NCBI RefSeq assembly: GCF_021403115.1
Contig: NZ_JAJSSH010000003.1
Location: forward strand, 62,001 to 126,000
Source of the DNA: Sphingobium sufflavum
GTDB taxonomy: Bacteria > Pseudomonadota > Alphaproteobacteria > Sphingomonadales > Sphingomonadaceae
Length of the DNA: 64,000 nucleotides
Reading direction: 5' to 3'
In this document: positions 49,925-58,186 of the stretch, piece by piece
Numbering within the stretch: position 1 is the first letter of the stretch
How the letters are laid out: each line of letters starts with the position of its first letter
Notes under the pieces: generated by a model
The model's input: the letters and a program-made list of their open reading frames with translations, nothing else
Databases searched by the model: none
Told to the model about the DNA's origin: nothing
Translations under genes and position numbers: made by a program

Positions 49925-50965
49925 ATGGCGATCAAGAATGATGTTTCCGAAATCTGGTACACCCGTTGCCCGGTGCCGACGCCGGTCGGGCTGGCGGTGC
50001 AGCTCGGCTATCTGGACGAGGCGTTCGGGAAGGAGGGGGTGACCCTCAATTCGATCATCGACAGCCAGGATCGGAGCATCCGCACCAGCCATTTCGACCA
50101 TCATCTGGCCTACAGCTTCCGCCATGGCGGCAATGTGCCGCCGATCCGCGCCCGGTCGGAGGGTGCGCGCACCCGGCTGGTCGGCATCACCTGGACCGAC
50201 GAGTTTCAGGCGATCATCACCCTGCCGCACACCGGCATCCGCACCACCCGCGATTTGATCGGCCGCCGTTTCGGCGTCGCGCGCCGTCCGGCGGGCATCG
50301 TCGATTTCATGGCGGCCACCGCGCTGAAGGGGCTGGTCTCCGCCCTCTCGCTGGAGGGGCTGACGACCAGCGACGTGGAGATCGTGGATATTCCGCTGAC
50401 CCTGTCGGTGCTGGACGAGCGCGAAGGGCCGCAACTGCACGGCCTGCGGTCGCGCCATCCCTATGGCGCGGAGGTCGCCGCGCTGATCCGGGGCGATGTG
50501 GACGCGATTTATGTGAAGGGCACCGGCGGCGTCACCGTCGCCAACCTGCTGGCGGCCCATGCGGTGGCGGAGTTCGGCTTCCACCCCGACCCCAAGATCC
50601 GCATCAACAGCGGATCGCCGCGCGTGCTGACGGTGGACGAGGCGCTGGCGGAGGATCGCCCCGACCTCGTCACCACCATCCTTGCCACGCTGCACCGCGC
50701 CAGCGCGTGGGCGGAGGCGCATCCTGACGAGGTTCGCCGCTTCGTTGCGCGGGAGGTGAATGCGTCGGAGGAGGTGGTGGCCGCCGCCAACGGTCCCGAC
50801 CTGCACCGCCATCTGGGCATCGGGCTGGAGCCGGAGTTGCTGGACGCGATCAGCCACTACAAGGATTTCCTCCACGAATGGGGCTTTCTGGCGGAGAATT
50901 TCGACGTGGCCGAATGGGTGGATCATCGCCCCTGGGCCGGGCTGGACGCGCGCGCGGTCGCCTGA
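49925..50965 (+). CDS. DszB-like sulfinate desulfinase (copy 2)
   Basis: A 346-residue homologue of the protein at 26204-27250, again without a signal peptide. YTRCPVPT gives Cys15 and TSHFDHHLAYSFRHGG gives His56 and Arg66; the Cys-His (41) and His-Arg (10) spacings equal those of copy 1, and the His-Arg spacing equals DszB (60/70). NVPPI follows as in DszB EIPPL. Expected reaction: hydrolysis of an organic sulfinate to sulfite. GGGAGG lies 5 bp before ATG 49925, which is preferred over the open frame from 49856. Own operator (site G) despite lying right after the DszA-like gene. Confidence 0.78.
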   Translation: MAIKNDVSEIWYTRCPVPTPVGLAVQLGYLDEAFGKEGVTLNSIIDSQDRSIRTSHFDHHLAYSFRHGGNVPPIRARSEGARTRLVGITWTDEFQAIITLPHTGIRTTRDLIGRRFGVARRPAGIVDFMAATALKGLVSALSLEGLTTSDVEIVDIPLTLSVLDEREGPQLHGLRSRHPYGAEVAALIRGDVDAIYVKGTGGVTVANLLAAHAVAEFGFHPDPKIRINSGSPRVLTVDEALAEDRPDLVTTILATLHRASAWAEAHPDEVRRFVAREVNASEEVVAAANGPDLHRHLGIGLEPELLDAISHYKDFLHEWGFLAENFDVAEWVDHRPWAGLDARAVA

Positions 50966-50970
50966 TCCCG

Positions 50971-50999
50971 CCGCACCGCGTCCGCCGTACGCGGTGCGG
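50971..50999 (+). terminator. 11-bp perfect hairpin after the second DszB-like gene
   Basis: CCGCACCGCGT (50971-50981) pairs with ACGCGGTGCGG (50989-50999), beginning 6 bp after the stop. No T-run; terminator strength uncertain. The gap 50966-51283 otherwise holds only the tandem repeat listed next. Confidence 0.5.
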
Positions 51000-51186
51000 C
51001 ATGGTTGCCCCCGTCTGGCGGGTGAGCGGCAGGGCCGGGGGCGGCGGACGCTGACGGGTGGCAGGAGCGTTCCGTTCTCGTCCGGCCTCCGCCCTTGCCG
51101 TCCTGTCCGGCGACCCTGACTTTTGCGGGGCGTGGCGCTTCATTGGCCTGTGGGTGGCGGATCGCTGTCCACTCCTCCATCGGGCC

Positions 51187-51268
51187 GGTCCTTCACCAGC
51201 CTAGCCCTCCACCAGCCTAGCCCTCCACCAGCCCGGTTCTCGACCGGTCTGGTCCTGCACCAGCCTAT
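51187..51268 (+). repeat. 16-bp tandem repeat before the second SBP gene
   Basis: CACCAGCCTAGCCCTC occurs at 51194-51209 and 51210-51225, with partial copies on both sides (GGTCCTTCACCAGC and GGTCCTGCACCAGCCTA). It ends 16 bp before the SBP ATG. Confidence 0.8.
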
Positions 51269-51283
51269 CTTTGGGATTATGCC

Positions 51284-52897
51284 ATGACCCGTGACCCCCG
51301 CCATGCGATCAGCCGCCGCGCCCTCCTGGCCGCAGGGGGCGTGTTGCTGACCCTGCCGCTGCTGGAGGCCTGCGCCGGCGGTGGGGCGGGCGGGGCGGAC
51401 GCCGATACGCTGATCGTGGGCATCACCGCCGACCCGACCACGCTGACCGCCGCGACGACATCCGCCGGCACCGCGCAGACGGTGTCGACCAAGATTTTCG
51501 ACGGGCTGCTGGGCTATGCCACCGACCTGAAGCCCGTGCCCCGGCTGGCGCAGTCCTGGCAATTGAACGCGGACAATCGCGAACTGACGCTGAAGCTGCG
51601 GCCCGGCGTCAAATGGCATGACGGGCGGGATTTCACCTCCGCCGACGTCGCCTTCTCCGCCTTGAAGGTGTGGCGCGTCTATCATAGCCGGGGCCGGTCG
51701 ACCTTCGCCAATCTGGTCGCGGTGGACACGCCCGATCCGCTGACGGCGGTGCTGCGCTTCTCCAAGCCCACGCCCTATATCGTCAGCGCGCTGGCCTCCA
51801 ATGAATCGCAGGTCATCCCGCGCCATGTCTATGAAGGGCAGGATATTCTCAGCAATCCCGCCAATATCAAGCCGGTGGGGACGGGGCCGTTTCGCTTCGT
51901 GGAGTGGGAGCGGGGGCAATATGTCCGACTGGAGCGCAACCCCGATTATTGGGACGAGGGCAAGCCGCGGCTGTCCGGCATCATCTTTCGCGTGCTGGGC
52001 GACAGCGCCAGCCATGCCGTCGCGCTGGAGACGGGGGAGATCCATTTCACCAACGCCATCGCGCCGGGCGACCGCAACCGCATCGCCAAGCTGGCGAATG
52101 TCCGCGTCGACGAGCGCAATTATGGGCTGGTGACGTCCGCGTCCGGGCTGGAGTTCAACCTGGACTTGCCCAAGTTGCAGGATGTGCGCGTGCGCCGCGC
52201 CATCGCCCATGCCATCGACCGCGATTTCGTGCTCAAGAATATCCTGTACGGTGACGGGGTGATCGACACTGGCCCGATCCCGGCGGTGTACAAGGCGTTC
52301 CATTCCGACGACGTGCCGCTGTATCCCTATGATCCGGCAAAGGCGACGGCGCTGCTGGACGAGGCGGGGTTGAAGCCCGACGCCAGCGGGACGCGGCTGA
52401 GCTTCATTCTCGATCCCACGCCGGGCACCGACCGGTCGATCAAGCTGAGCGAATATATCCGCAGCGCGCTGGCCAAGGTGGGCATCAAGGTGCAGTTGCG
52501 GAACCAGGATTTCGCGACCTTCGTCAAGCGCGTCTACACCGACCGCGACTTCGAGGTGGTAATCGCGGGCGGGCAGGTGGGACCGGACCCGGCCATCGGC
52601 GTGCAGCGGTTCTTCTGGTCCAAGAATTTCCAGAAGGGCGTCGCCTTCTCCAACGCGTCCCACTACGCCAGCCCGGAGGCGGACCGCTTTCTGGAGGACG
52701 CGCAGACGGAGATCGACCCGGCCACTCGCCGCGCCCTGTATGCGGGGTTCCAGAAGGTGGTGCAGACCGACCTGCCGCGCATCCCGCTGTTCACCAGCAG
52801 CAGCACCGTCTTCTACAGCGCGCGCCTGTCGCCCATGCCGGACAATGCGGAGGGGACGTTCGGCAATTTCGGGACTTTGCAGCTGACGCCTGCCTGA
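51284..52897 (+). CDS. Peptide/nickel-type (family 5) ABC substrate-binding lipoprotein (copy 2)
   Basis: A 537-residue paralogue of the SBP at 27297-28895. MTRDPRHAISRRALLAAGGV, ending LLEAC (lipobox Cys30), gives a Tat-like lipoprotein signal. Shared blocks include TSAGTAQTVSTKIFDGLLGY, KWHDGRDFTSADVAFSALKV and GTGPFRFVEWERG. It is probably a binding component for the Dpp-like permease at 41971-45943 with a different ligand from copy 1. Likely co-transcribed with the DszB-like gene 318 bp upstream, unless the hairpin at 50971 stops transcription. Confidence 0.87.
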   Translation: MTRDPRHAISRRALLAAGGVLLTLPLLEACAGGGAGGADADTLIVGITADPTTLTAATTSAGTAQTVSTKIFDGLLGYATDLKPVPRLAQSWQLNADNRELTLKLRPGVKWHDGRDFTSADVAFSALKVWRVYHSRGRSTFANLVAVDTPDPLTAVLRFSKPTPYIVSALASNESQVIPRHVYEGQDILSNPANIKPVGTGPFRFVEWERGQYVRLERNPDYWDEGKPRLSGIIFRVLGDSASHAVALETGEIHFTNAIAPGDRNRIAKLANVRVDERNYGLVTSASGLEFNLDLPKLQDVRVRRAIAHAIDRDFVLKNILYGDGVIDTGPIPAVYKAFHSDDVPLYPYDPAKATALLDEAGLKPDASGTRLSFILDPTPGTDRSIKLSEYIRSALAKVGIKVQLRNQDFATFVKRVYTDRDFEVVIAGGQVGPDPAIGVQRFFWSKNFQKGVAFSNASHYASPEADRFLEDAQTEIDPATRRALYAGFQKVVQTDLPRIPLFTSSSTVFYSARLSPMPDNAEGTFGNFGTLQLTPA

Positions 52898-53382
52898 TTT
52901 TGGAGGCCTGATTGGGAGCCTGATCGGCGGGCGGGGTGCCGGGGTGTGTCCGGTTGCCTGACGGGTTGGCAGAGGCTGCCTGCGTCGGTTGCCGTTGGTG
53001 CAAAGAGGGGTTGAGGAGGGCGCTTGCCTTCGGTTGTGCCCCGGTGGACGCGCGTGGGTGGGTCACCCGGTCGCCTGGCACAGGATAGCGCAGGATCGCA
53101 ACGGGTGCGGGCTGGCTGGCCGGTTGCGTGCCGATGGGCAATCGGGTGAAGGGCGGGGGTGGGGGCCGATTGCGCGCCCTGCCCGTCCATTCCCATCGCG
53201 GGATCGGCGTGCGGGTCGGCGCTGGCCGCGTGGCGTTGTGCTCCCTCCATGGCCGCAGCCGTGCGGGAGCGTGTGGGCGGCGTTCTTTTGCCCACCGGCC
53301 TCTCCACCGGGGCTGGTCATGGCGCGCGGACTGCGGCAGTCAGCATGGCATCGGATCATCGAGACAGCGGGAAAGGCCCATC
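52898..53382. other. 485-bp intergenic region, no gene seen
   Basis: The spacer between the second SBP and the Dabb gene is GC-rich. It contains a few near-repeats of GCCTGAT at its start (TGCCTGATTTTGGAGGCCTG, then AGCCTGATCGG) but no convincing promoter, RNA or coding frame. Confidence 0.5.
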
Positions 53383-53682
53383 ATGTTCGTGCATATTTTC
53401 TCCTTCATCTGGAAGGCCGAGGCGACCGCGGCGGACAAGGCGCGCGCGGTGGAGGCGATTGCAGCCTTTGGCGGCGCCATCGACGGGCTGGACAGCGTGC
53501 TGGTCGGCGACAATGTCTCGCCCAAGGCGGCTGGCTATACCACGACGGGGGTGATGAGCTTCACCAGCGAAGCGGCGTTCGACGCCTATGCGACCCATCC
53601 GCTCCACCTTGCGCTGCTGGACTGGCTGGTGCCGCTGATCGACGCGCTGGAGATTGATTTTACGGTCGCGGCACGGGGGTAG
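53383..53682 (+). CDS. Dabb (stress-responsive alpha/beta barrel) domain protein
   Basis: A 99-residue ferredoxin-like alpha/beta protein: MFVHIFSFIWKAEATAADKA begins the Dabb fold, and AAFDAYATHPLHLALLDWLV (about 64-83) is its typical HP-x-H segment. Dabb proteins dimerise into a barrel; some are small enzymes or stress proteins, and others act in polyketide or aromatic metabolism. It ends the island. The start has GAAAGG 6-11 bp upstream. Confidence 0.75.
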   Translation: MFVHIFSFIWKAEATAADKARAVEAIAAFGGAIDGLDSVLVGDNVSPKAAGYTTTGVMSFTSEAAFDAYATHPLHLALLDWLVPLIDALEIDFTVAARG

Positions 53683-53860
53683 CGCCGGGGGGCGGCAGGG
53701 CGGTGATAGGGTGAGCGTCTGAGGGGCCAGCCTGAAGGGTGAGAGCGTGATCGGGAAAGGCGCTGATCGTGGCAATGCGATTGCGCCGACCGCGCCGCTG
53801 GCCCGGAGCGATCGGGCCGTCGTCCGGGGTGGGAGCGGCCTGAAAAGTGCAGGGGGAAAG

Positions 53861-53945
53861 TGGTGCGGGCGGTCGGAATCGAACCGACACTCCTTGCGGA
53901 ACCGGATTTTGAGTCCGGCGCGTCTACCAGTTCCACCACGCCCGC
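53861..53945 (-). tRNA. tRNA-Leu (anticodon CAA), CCA encoded
   Basis: Read on the minus strand, GCGGGCG (53945-53939) pairs with CGCCCGC near the 3' end. The anticodon loop is CTCAAAA (anticodon CAA) within CCGGACTCAAAATCCGG, the variable arm is long (class II, GTTCCGCAAGGAGT region), and the T-arm contains GGTTCGATTCC. The 3' end is ACCA. Length is 85 nt with CCA. Confidence 0.95.
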
Positions 53946-54213
53946 ATCCGGGGACAGCCTATAGCCGCTCGTCGGGCGGGTGCAACAGAAATGACGCGGG
54001 CGGAACAGGCTTGTTACGGCGGGCGGTTCGAGGGTGGCGTGGCTGCTCCGTCGTGCGGGCCTTGGAGCGAGTGTTTGGGGCGGGCATCGTCAGCGGGCAT
54101 GGTCAGCGGGCAGGGGGGGGGCGTGGGCAGGCGCGCGGCATGGGCGGGCGATGCCGCTACCCTCTCGGTCCCGAAGCTGCATGGCCCTGGCGAAAGATGG
54201 TCTTTCCGTGAAT

Positions 54214-54302
54214 CGTCATTGCGGCGTAGCGAATCGAAGGCGGTGGAAGACCAGCCAATCCATGAGCGCGCCGTTGATTGTTTCGCTGCGCTCGCAATGA
54301 CG
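54214..54302. repeat. Dispersed palindromic element with long loop
   Basis: CGTCATTGCGGCGTAGCGAA (54214-54233) and TTCGCTGCGCTCGCAATGAC (from 54282) are near-inverse copies whose outer 9 bp match perfectly. This is a longer version of the element at 41019-41048. Confidence 0.65.
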
Positions 54303-54339
54303 AAGCCGGTCAAGCCAAGGTCATCACGCCCCAAAACGC

Positions 54340-54374
54340 AAAAGGCCCGGCCTGATCGACAGGCCGGGCCTTTT
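54340..54374. terminator. Bidirectional terminator after the TauD-like gene
   Basis: AAAGGCCCGGCCT (54341-54353) pairs with AGGCCGGGCCTTT (54361-54373), with T-runs on both strands. It lies 23 bp after the minus-strand stop at 54397. Confidence 0.9.
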
Positions 54375-54396
54375 CATGGGGGTCAGCGCGAGGCGC

Positions 54397-55242
54397 TTAT
54401 GCCCAGGGCTCCTCGCCCTCCAGCTTGGTGCGCAGCATCATGCGGCCGCAGTCGGGATCATAGGCCTCCGCGCGGTGCATCGTGCCGGTGTTGTCCCAGA
54501 TCACGAGATCGCCGACCGACCATTCATGGCTGTAGCTGAATTCCTCGCTGGTCGCCCATTCGCGCAGGCCGACGATGATCCGCGCGCTTTCCGCATGGTC
54601 GACGCCGATGACATGATGCGCGGTGCAGCCGAGGACCAGCGACTTGCGGCCGGACTTATGCTTCCAGACGAGGGGCAGTTCCTTCTCGCCGATGGACTGC
54701 ATCATCTTGAGCTTGGCGAAGCTCGGCTCCGGCTCATAATAGAAGAGCGATGCCCAGGGGGCGTGCAGCACGTTGAGCGACTCATAGCGTGCCTTGTCCT
54801 CGTCGGACAGTGCCTCATAGGCGGCATAGGTGTTGCAGAAGCCGGTGTTGCCGGTGCCCTTGGGGCTGGGCACCTTGCAGGTCAGCAGCGAGGCCAGGAT
54901 CGGCACGTCGTTGCGCGTGCCGTCGATGTGCCAGTAGAGCGAACCCTTCAGATATTCGGCGGCGGACGGGTTTTCCTTCACGTCCAGCGTGATCTTGGAC
55001 ACGTTGCGGCCATCGGCGCCTTCCGGCGCGAAGGTGCCGAGCGTCTCGGTGAAGGCCACCTGCTCCTCATTGGTGAAATTGATCTGCGGAAAGATCAGGA
55101 TGCCGCGCTGCTCCAGCCGTTCACGGATCTCGCTGGCGAAGGTGCCGGCGAGCAGATCGGCCTTGTTGTTGAGGATGCGGCTGCCGATGTTAGGCTTGAC
55201 GTCTTCGTAGAGGAACTGGGTGGTTTTGGCGGCGGTGGCCAT
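54397..55242 (-). CDS. TauD/TfdA-family Fe(II)/2-oxoglutarate dioxygenase
   Basis: A 281-residue dioxygenase. Iron ligands HxD at His105/Asp107 (YWHIDGT) and His256 (GTMHRAEAY), plus Arg267 for 2-oxoglutarate, are spaced as in TauD (His99, Asp101, His255, Arg266). The enzyme hydroxylates a substrate next to a leaving group; taurine/sulfonates, phenoxyacids and sulfate esters are known family substrates. It lies just outside the operator-marked island and has no exact copy of the operator, so a sulfonate role is only suggested. AAGGA precedes the ATG. Confidence 0.9.
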   Translation of the reverse strand: MATAAKTTQFLYEDVKPNIGSRILNNKADLLAGTFASEIRERLEQRGILIFPQINFTNEEQVAFTETLGTFAPEGADGRNVSKITLDVKENPSAAEYLKGSLYWHIDGTRNDVPILASLLTCKVPSPKGTGNTGFCNTYAAYEALSDEDKARYESLNVLHAPWASLFYYEPEPSFAKLKMMQSIGEKELPLVWKHKSGRKSLVLGCTAHHVIGVDHAESARIIVGLREWATSEEFSYSHEWSVGDLVIWDNTGTMHRAEAYDPDCGRMMLRTKLEGEEPWA

Positions 55243-55376
55243 CGGGAAATCCTTTGAAACAAAGGGGAGAACATGGTTCTATTTTCGCGCGAATAGCTAT
55301 GCAGGTCAAGCGCATGATTTCGCCATATCGAATATCGCATGGACGCTGAACGGGGCCTGACCTGTTCCGGGACGGT

Positions 55377-56558
55377 TCAGATCGCCTCGCCGGCCGCCCG
55401 TCCGCTGGCCCAGGCCCATTGGAAATTATAGCCGCCGAGCCAGCCGGTGACGTCCACCGCCTCGCCAATGGCATGGAGGCCCGGAACCCGGTTCGCGGCC
55501 ATGGTGCGGGAGGAAAGCTGGGTGGTTGCGATGCCGCCCGCCGTCACTTCCGCCTTGGCATAGCCCTCCGTCCCATTGGGGGTGAAGGGCCAGTCGGCAA
55601 GGCGGCCCTGCACGCCGCGCAGCACCTTGTCGGTCAGCGCGCCCAGTTCGCCCGCCACGCCCAACTGTTCCAGCAGCGCGTCGGCCAGACGTTCGGGCAG
55701 ATGCTGCGCCAGCACGCGGCGGATGGGGGTGCGGGGGCGGACCTTCTTCTCGTCCAGCAGCCAGTCGGCCCAGCCGTCGGGCAGGAAATTGACGCCGATG
55801 GCGGTGCGATGCTCCCAATAGGAGGAGATTTGCAGCATCGCCGGGCCGGACAGGCCGCGATGGGTGAAGAGGGCGGCCTCGCGGAATTTCACCTTGTTCC
55901 AGCGCACGATCACCTCCGCCGACACGCCGGACAGCGACTGGAAAAGGGCGTCCTCCGCGCCGAGGGTGAAGGGGACGAGGGCGGGGCGGGGCTGCACCAC
56001 GGACAGGCCGAACTGGCGCGCCAGGTCATAGGCGAGGCCGGTCGCGCCCATCTTTGGAATGGAGGGGCCGCCGGTCGCGAGGACCAGCGCGGGCGCGATC
56101 GCCTCCTGCACGCCGATGCTGACGCGGTACAGGCCATCGGCATGGGTGACGGCGTCGACGGAGCGGCCCAGCGACCACTCGACGCCGCCCTTGGCGCATT
56201 CCTCCACCATCATGTCCACGATCTGGCGCGCGGGACCGTCGCAGAAGAGTTGGCCCAGCGTTTTCTCATGATGGGCGATGCCATAGCTGTCGACCAGCGC
56301 GATGAAGTCGCGGGGCTTGTAGCGGCCCAAGGCCGACTTGGCGAAATGGGGGTTGGCGGACAGGAAACGGTCCGCCGCCGTGTTGACGTTGGTGAAATTG
56401 CACCGACCGCCGCCGGAAATCAGGATCTTCTTGCCCGGTGCATCGGCATGGTCGACCAGCAGCACGCGCCGGCCGCGCTGTGCCGCCGTCGCCGCGCACA
56501 TCATGCCGGCCGCGCCCGCACCCAGGATGATCGCGTCGAAGCTGTTGGTGTCGGTCAT
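55377..56558 (-). CDS. BaiN/HI0933-like NAD(P)/FAD-dependent oxidoreductase
   Basis: A 393-residue flavoprotein: AIILGAGAAGMMCAATAAQR (9-28), GKKILISGGGRCNFTN (about 42-57, family hallmark), THRGLSGPAMLQISSYW (about 232-248) and the C-terminal TGWLGGYNFQWAWASGRAAG. HI0933/BaiN-family members are flavin reductases acting on unsaturated or unknown substrates. It overlaps the preceding FAD gene by 4 bp (ATGA). MTDTNSFDAI at 56558 is chosen because the FAD motif must be near the N-terminus. Confidence 0.9.
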   Translation of the reverse strand: MTDTNSFDAIILGAGAAGMMCAATAAQRGRRVLLVDHADAPGKKILISGGGRCNFTNVNTAADRFLSANPHFAKSALGRYKPRDFIALVDSYGIAHHEKTLGQLFCDGPARQIVDMMVEECAKGGVEWSLGRSVDAVTHADGLYRVSIGVQEAIAPALVLATGGPSIPKMGATGLAYDLARQFGLSVVQPRPALVPFTLGAEDALFQSLSGVSAEVIVRWNKVKFREAALFTHRGLSGPAMLQISSYWEHRTAIGVNFLPDGWADWLLDEKKVRPRTPIRRVLAQHLPERLADALLEQLGVAGELGALTDKVLRGVQGRLADWPFTPNGTEGYAKAEVTAGGIATTQLSSRTMAANRVPGLHAIGEAVDVTGWLGGYNFQWAWASGRAAGEAI

Positions 56559-58177
56559 CGGGTCATGATGCTCTGTGCTACGGCTTCCGCCAGTTTGATG
56601 CCGTCGATGGCGGCGGACAGGATACCGCCCGCATAGCCCGCGCCCTCCCCGCCGGGAAACAGGCGGGCGACGTTGAGGCTCTGCAAATCCTTGCCGCGCG
56701 TGATGCGAAGCGGGGAGGAGGTGCGCGTCTCCACGCCCGTCATCACCACGTCGGGATGGTCGTAATGTTTGATCTGGCGGCCAAAGGCGGGCAGCGCCTC
56801 GCGCATCGCCTCCACCGCGAAGGCGGGCAGGCATTGGGCAAGGTCGGTCGGCGTGACGCCGGGCTTGTAGGAGGGTTCGACCTGCCCCAGCGTGGTGGAA
56901 GCGCGGCCCGCCATGAAGTCGCCCACCGTCTGCCCCGGCGCGGCATAGCTGGAGCCGCCCGCGACATAGGCCAGGCTTTCCCATTTGCGCTGAAACTCGA
57001 TGCCGGCCAGCGGCCCGCCGGGATAGTCCCGCTCCGGCTCGATGCTGACGACGAGGCCGGAGTTGGCGTTGAACTCAGCGCGGCTATATTGGCTCATGCC
57101 GTTGGTGACGACGCGCCCCTCCTCCGACGTGGCGGCGACAACGCGGCCGCCGGGGCACATGCAGAAGCTGTACACCGTGCGCCCGGAGTCGCAATGGTGA
57201 GTGAGGGAATAGGCGGCGGCGCCCAGCACCGGATGTTTGGCATATTTGCCATAGCGTGCCTCGTCCACCCACGCTTGCGGATGTTCGATACGGACGCCGA
57301 TGGAGAAGGGCTTGGCCTCCATATGCACGCCGCGCGCGTGCAGCATCTCAAAGGTCGGGCGAGCGGAGTGGCCGATGGCGAGGACGACATGGTCCGCCTC
57401 CAGAAAGCTGCCGTCGGCCATGTGCAGGCCGCGCATGGCGAACGTGCCGTCGGGCCGCCGGTCCATCGCGACATCGTCCACGCGCGTCTGCCAGCGATAT
57501 TCGCCGCCGAGCGCCTCGATGGTCTGGCGCATGGACTCGACCATGGTGACGAGGCGGAAGGTGCCGATATGGGGGTGCGCCTCGGTCAATATGTCTTCCG
57601 GCGCGCCCGCCTTGACGAATTCGGTGAGAACCTTGCGCCCCAGGAAGCGGGGATCCTTGATGCGGCAATAGAGCTTGCCGTCCGAGAAAGTGCCCGCGCC
57701 CCCCTCGCCAAACTGCACATTGGAGTCGGGGTTGAGTTCGGAGCGACGCCACAGGCCCCATGTGTCGCGCGTCCGCTCCCGCACCACCTTGCCCCGGTCG
57801 ATGATGATCGGGCGGAACCCCATCTGCGCGAGGATGAGGCCCGCGAACAGGCCGCACGGCCCCGCGCCGATGACGACGGGGCGCAGGCCGGACCAGCCCT
57901 CCGGCGCGTGGGCTACCGGATGATAACCGGTGTCCGGGCGCGGGCGGACGTCATGGTCCTTGGCGAACCGGGCCAGCGCCTCCGCCTCGTCACGCAGGGT
58001 CAGGTCGAGCGTATAGACCAGCAGGATCGCGCTCTTGCGCCGGGCGTCATTGCCGCGCCGCACGACCTCCCAGTCCAGCAGGTCGTCGCGGTCTATCGCC
58101 AGCCGCGCACAAATGGCGAGGGGGATCGCCTCGTCCGCATGGTCGAGGGGCAGGGTCAGTCCGGAAAGGCGCAGCAT
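56555..58177 (-). CDS. FAD-dependent dehydrogenase, COG2509-like
   Basis: A 540-residue protein: an N-terminal domain of about 95 residues, then RPVVIGAGPCGLFAGLILAQ (about 99-118), FGEGGAGTFSDGKLY (about 156-170), LAIGHSARPTFEML and VARLFPGGEGAGYAGGILSA at the C-terminus. This is the uncharacterised COG2509 FAD-dehydrogenase layout. The pair with the following BaiN-like gene is co-translated. Function unknown. Confidence 0.87.
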   Translation of the reverse strand: MLRLSGLTLPLDHADEAIPLAICARLAIDRDDLLDWEVVRRGNDARRKSAILLVYTLDLTLRDEAEALARFAKDHDVRPRPDTGYHPVAHAPEGWSGLRPVVIGAGPCGLFAGLILAQMGFRPIIIDRGKVVRERTRDTWGLWRRSELNPDSNVQFGEGGAGTFSDGKLYCRIKDPRFLGRKVLTEFVKAGAPEDILTEAHPHIGTFRLVTMVESMRQTIEALGGEYRWQTRVDDVAMDRRPDGTFAMRGLHMADGSFLEADHVVLAIGHSARPTFEMLHARGVHMEAKPFSIGVRIEHPQAWVDEARYGKYAKHPVLGAAAYSLTHHCDSGRTVYSFCMCPGGRVVAATSEEGRVVTNGMSQYSRAEFNANSGLVVSIEPERDYPGGPLAGIEFQRKWESLAYVAGGSSYAAPGQTVGDFMAGRASTTLGQVEPSYKPGVTPTDLAQCLPAFAVEAMREALPAFGRQIKHYDHPDVVMTGVETRTSSPLRITRGKDLQSLNVARLFPGGEGAGYAGGILSAAIDGIKLAEAVAQSIMTR

Positions 58178-58186
58178 ACGCTGCCC

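Noticed and set aside
51265-51279. CTAT-N7-ATTA just before the second SBP gene as an operator
   Set aside because: Two mismatches in the right half and inside a tandem repeat; likely chance.
14369-53682. Plasmid, prophage or transposon boundaries of the sulfur island
   Set aside because: No integrase, transposase or att-like direct repeats were found; the tRNA-Leu at 53861 lies near the right edge but no matching repeat of its 3' end was seen at the left edge.
54113-54121. Run of nine G as a phase-variable tract
   Set aside because: It is intergenic, not in a recognisable gene or promoter; probably base-composition noise.
55278-55297. TCTATTTTCGCGCGAATAGC before the TauD-like gene as another operator copy
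   Set aside because: The half-sites CTAT and ATAG are present but separated by 10 bp instead of 7, and the A/T-rich arms are missing; it may be a different operator.
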